DNA from: Gallionellales bacterium GWA2_60_18
GTDB taxonomy: Bacteria > Pseudomonadota > Gammaproteobacteria > Burkholderiales > Gallionellaceae
Direction of reading: 5' to 3'
DNA length: 33,643 nucleotides
NCBI GenBank assembly: GCA_001801105.1
Contig: MGWS01000006.1
Location: forward strand, 7,794 to 41,436
Below, in pieces: positions 32,219 through 33,643 of this stretch. How positions within the stretch are numbered: position 1 is the stretch's first letter; each line of letters starts with the position of its first letter. The position numbers and the translations under genes were made by a program. The notes below the pieces were generated by a model. The model had not been told where the DNA came from and did not search any database. It saw nothing but the letters and a program-made list of their open reading frames with translations.

Positions 32219-32228
32219 AGAGGTCTGT

Positions 32229-33401
32229 ATGTCGCATGTGATGAATACCTATGCCCGCCTCCCCGTCGCCTTTTCACACGGCGAGGGCGCGTGGTTGTGG
32301 GATGCCGAAGGCAATCGCTACCTGGACGGACTGGCCGGCATCGCCGTGAACACTCTCGGACATGCGCATCCGCGCTTCACCGCCGCGCTGAATGCCCAGA
32401 TCGGCAAGCTGATCCATTGCTCCAACGTCTATCAGATGCCATTACAGGAGCAACTGGCCGGCAAGTTATGCGCCCTGTCCGGCATGCAGGAGGCGTTCTT
32501 CTGCAATTCCGGCTGTGAGGCCAACGAGGCCGCGATCAAGCTGGCGCGTTTGTATGGCCACAACAAGGGCATCGAGATGCCCAACATCATCGTAATGGAA
32601 AAAGCGTTCCACGGGCGCACGCTGGCCACGCTCTCCGCCACCGGCAGCCGCAAGGTGCAGGCAGGCTTCGAGCCTCTGGTCGGCGGCTTTGTGCGCGTGC
32701 CTTACAACGATATGGATGCGATCCGCCACGTTGCCCAACACAACAACAACGTCGTCGCCGTGCTGGTCGAACCGATCCAGGGCGAAGGCGGTATCCGCAC
32801 GACGGACATCGAATACCTGCAACAGTTGCGCGCCATCTGCGACGAGCGTAACTGGCTGCTGATGCTGGACGAGGTGCAATGCGGCATGGGCCGCACCGGC
32901 AAATGGTTCGCGTTCCAGCATGGAGAAATCCTGCCGGACGTGATGACACTGGCCAAAGGTCTGGGTTCGGGTGTGCCGGTCGGCACCTGCCTGGCGGCGG
33001 GGAAGGCCAGTGGCGTCTTCCAGCCGGGCAACCACGGCTCGACCTTCGGCGGCAACCCGCTGGCCTGCACGGCCGCGCTGGCCACGCTGGACATCATGGA
33101 ACAGGATCATCTGCTGGCGCATGCCGAAAACCTCGGCCGGTTCATCCGCGACGGCCTCGCCGCCGGGCTGCAAGGCGCGAACGGCATCAGGGAGATACGC
33201 GGCCAGGGCCTGATGATCGGCATCGAGCTGGACAAGCCGTGCGGCGAACTGGTGAAACAGGCGCTTGCCAGGGGGCTGCTGATCAACGTCACTGCCGATA
33301 ATGTGGTTCGGCTGTTGCCGCCGCTCGTCATGTCGCAGGACGAGGCGCAGCAGCTGCTGGACATCCTGTGTCCGCTGATCAAAGACTTCATGCAATCCTG
33401 A
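32229..33401 (+). CDS. argD: Acetylornithine aminotransferase
   Basis: A 390-residue class-III PLP aminotransferase that makes N-acetylornithine in arginine synthesis. The PLP-pocket [17 protein letters not shown] is near residues 91-107, [13 protein letters not shown] near 127-139, the [15 protein letters not shown] stretch carries the pyridine-binding Asp214, and the Schiff-base Lys243 is in [13 protein letters not shown]. ArgD proteins may also act as succinyldiaminopimelate aminotransferase in lysine synthesis. ATG 32229 has AGAGGT at good spacing; the longer open frame upstream would run through the terminator hairpin and is rejected. argF follows after 11 bp, so the two form an operon. 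Confidence 0.96.
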   Translation: MSHVMNTYARLPVAFSHGEGAWLWDAEGNRYLDGLAGIAVNTLGHAHPRFTAALNAQIGKLIHCSNVYQMPLQEQLAGKLCALSGMQEAFFCNSGCEANEAAIKLARLYGHNKGIEMPNIIVMEKAFHGRTLATLSATGSRKVQAGFEPLVGGFVRVPYNDMDAIRHVAQHNNNVVAVLVEPIQGEGGIRTTDIEYLQQLRAICDERNWLLMLDEVQCGMGRTGKWFAFQHGEILPDVMTLAKGLGSGVPVGTCLAAGKASGVFQPGNHGSTFGGNPLACTAALATLDIMEQDHLLAHAENLGRFIRDGLAAGLQGANGIREIRGQGLMIGIELDKPCGELVKQALARGLLINVTADNVVRLLPPLVMSQDEAQQLLDILCPLIKDFMQS

Positions 33402-33412
33402 GCGGAAACACC

Positions 33413-33643
33413 ATGACAGCCCGCATAAAACACTTTTTGCAGTTCAGGGACTTCGCCCGCGAAGAGTTCGAATACCTGTTCAAACGCACCCGCATCATCA
33501 AGGAGCGTTTCAAGCGCTACGAAAAATACTGGCCGCTGGAAGACCGCACGCTGGTGATGATCTTCGAGAAGGCCAGCACGCGCACGCGCCTGTCGTTCGA
33601 GGCGGGTATGCACCAGCTCGGCGGCTCGGCGATCTACCTGAAC
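33413..33643 (+). CDS. argF: Ornithine carbamoyltransferase (5' part)
   Basis: The first 77 codons, cut by the window edge. [20 protein letters not shown] and then [20 protein letters not shown] carry the carbamoyl-phosphate binding STRTR motif at about residues 55-59, diagnostic for the family. It converts ornithine and carbamoyl phosphate to citrulline. The neighbour argD makes its precursor, so the pair is a short arginine operon. The gene start lies 11 bp after the argD stop. Confidence 0.95.
   Translation, partial: MTARIKHFLQFRDFAREEFEYLFKRTRIIKERFKRYEKYWPLEDRTLVMIFEKASTRTRLSFEAGMHQLGGSAIYLN

Noticed and set aside
1..33643. tRNA, rRNA or insertion-sequence transposase genes
   Set aside because: No tRNA-like cloverleaf with a conserved TTCGA-type arm, no rRNA stretches and no transposase-like proteins were seen; the structured cysH segment is a palindrome, not a tRNA.

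Overview
The window looks like a chromosomal segment of a GC-rich betaproteobacterium, most likely a Nitrosomonadales/Gallionellaceae-type (Sideroxydans- or Gallionella-like) organism. This assignment is inferred from gene order (hrcA-hemH; orn divergent from an M48 peptidase, cytochrome c, PCD, rsgA and CobD/CbiB-like run; cysB divergent from a tauE-sir-cysHDN operon; murJ near rpsT; argD-argF) and from protein flavour. No database search was possible.

Layout. (1) 1-851: the trailer end of a CRISPR array with 11 intact 37-bp repeats, a truncated repeat at the left window edge and a decayed terminal repeat. No cas genes are in view. (2) 853-5761, minus strand: a coupled operon of periplasmic adaptor lipoprotein, RND pump and an endonuclease/exonuclease/phosphatase-fold enzyme. 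It is driven by a sigma70-like promoter with an embedded TetR-type palindrome. (3) 5885-8001: hrcA-hemH. (4) 8005-11177: an accessory island with a LuxR-type regulator, an inverse autotransporter (intimin-like barrel plus beta-helix passenger) and a decayed second passenger cassette. (5) 11271-13241: a rhodanese and a Sad-type succinate semialdehyde dehydrogenase, with two kinds of palindromic repeat around them. (6) 13411-17810: orn, and divergently M48 peptidase, cytochrome c, pterin dehydratase and rsgA, with a CobD/CbiB-like gene convergent to rsgA. (7) 17916-19781: a membrane diguanylate cyclase with a periplasmic c-heme motif and a cytoplasmic six-cysteine sensor region. (8) 20019-26972: assimilatory sulfate reduction (tauE, sir, cysH, cysD, cysN on minus; cysB divergent). 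(9) 26981-29416: a YceI-like lipoprotein and murJ. (10) 29632-33643: a chemoreceptor, rpsT, argD and the start of argF.

How the genes work together. CysDN makes APS, CysH has the iron-sulfur cysteines of an APS reductase so no CysC kinase is needed, and the siroheme reductase makes sulfide. A TauE-type carrier leads the operon, and CysB is divergent from it. Most of the rest is housekeeping (ribosome assembly GTPase, oligoribonuclease, S20, lipid II flippase, ferrochelatase, arginine synthesis).

Points most worth a second look: CysH carries a second copy of its catalytic C-terminal KECGLH box, and the two copies differ mostly by synonymous codon changes, with a cloverleaf-like palindrome lying between them. 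Others are the heme/cysteine diguanylate cyclase, the LuxR/inverse-autotransporter unit with a spare passenger end, a terminator-like hairpin that sits between any possible promoter and argD, and several dispersed palindromic elements.
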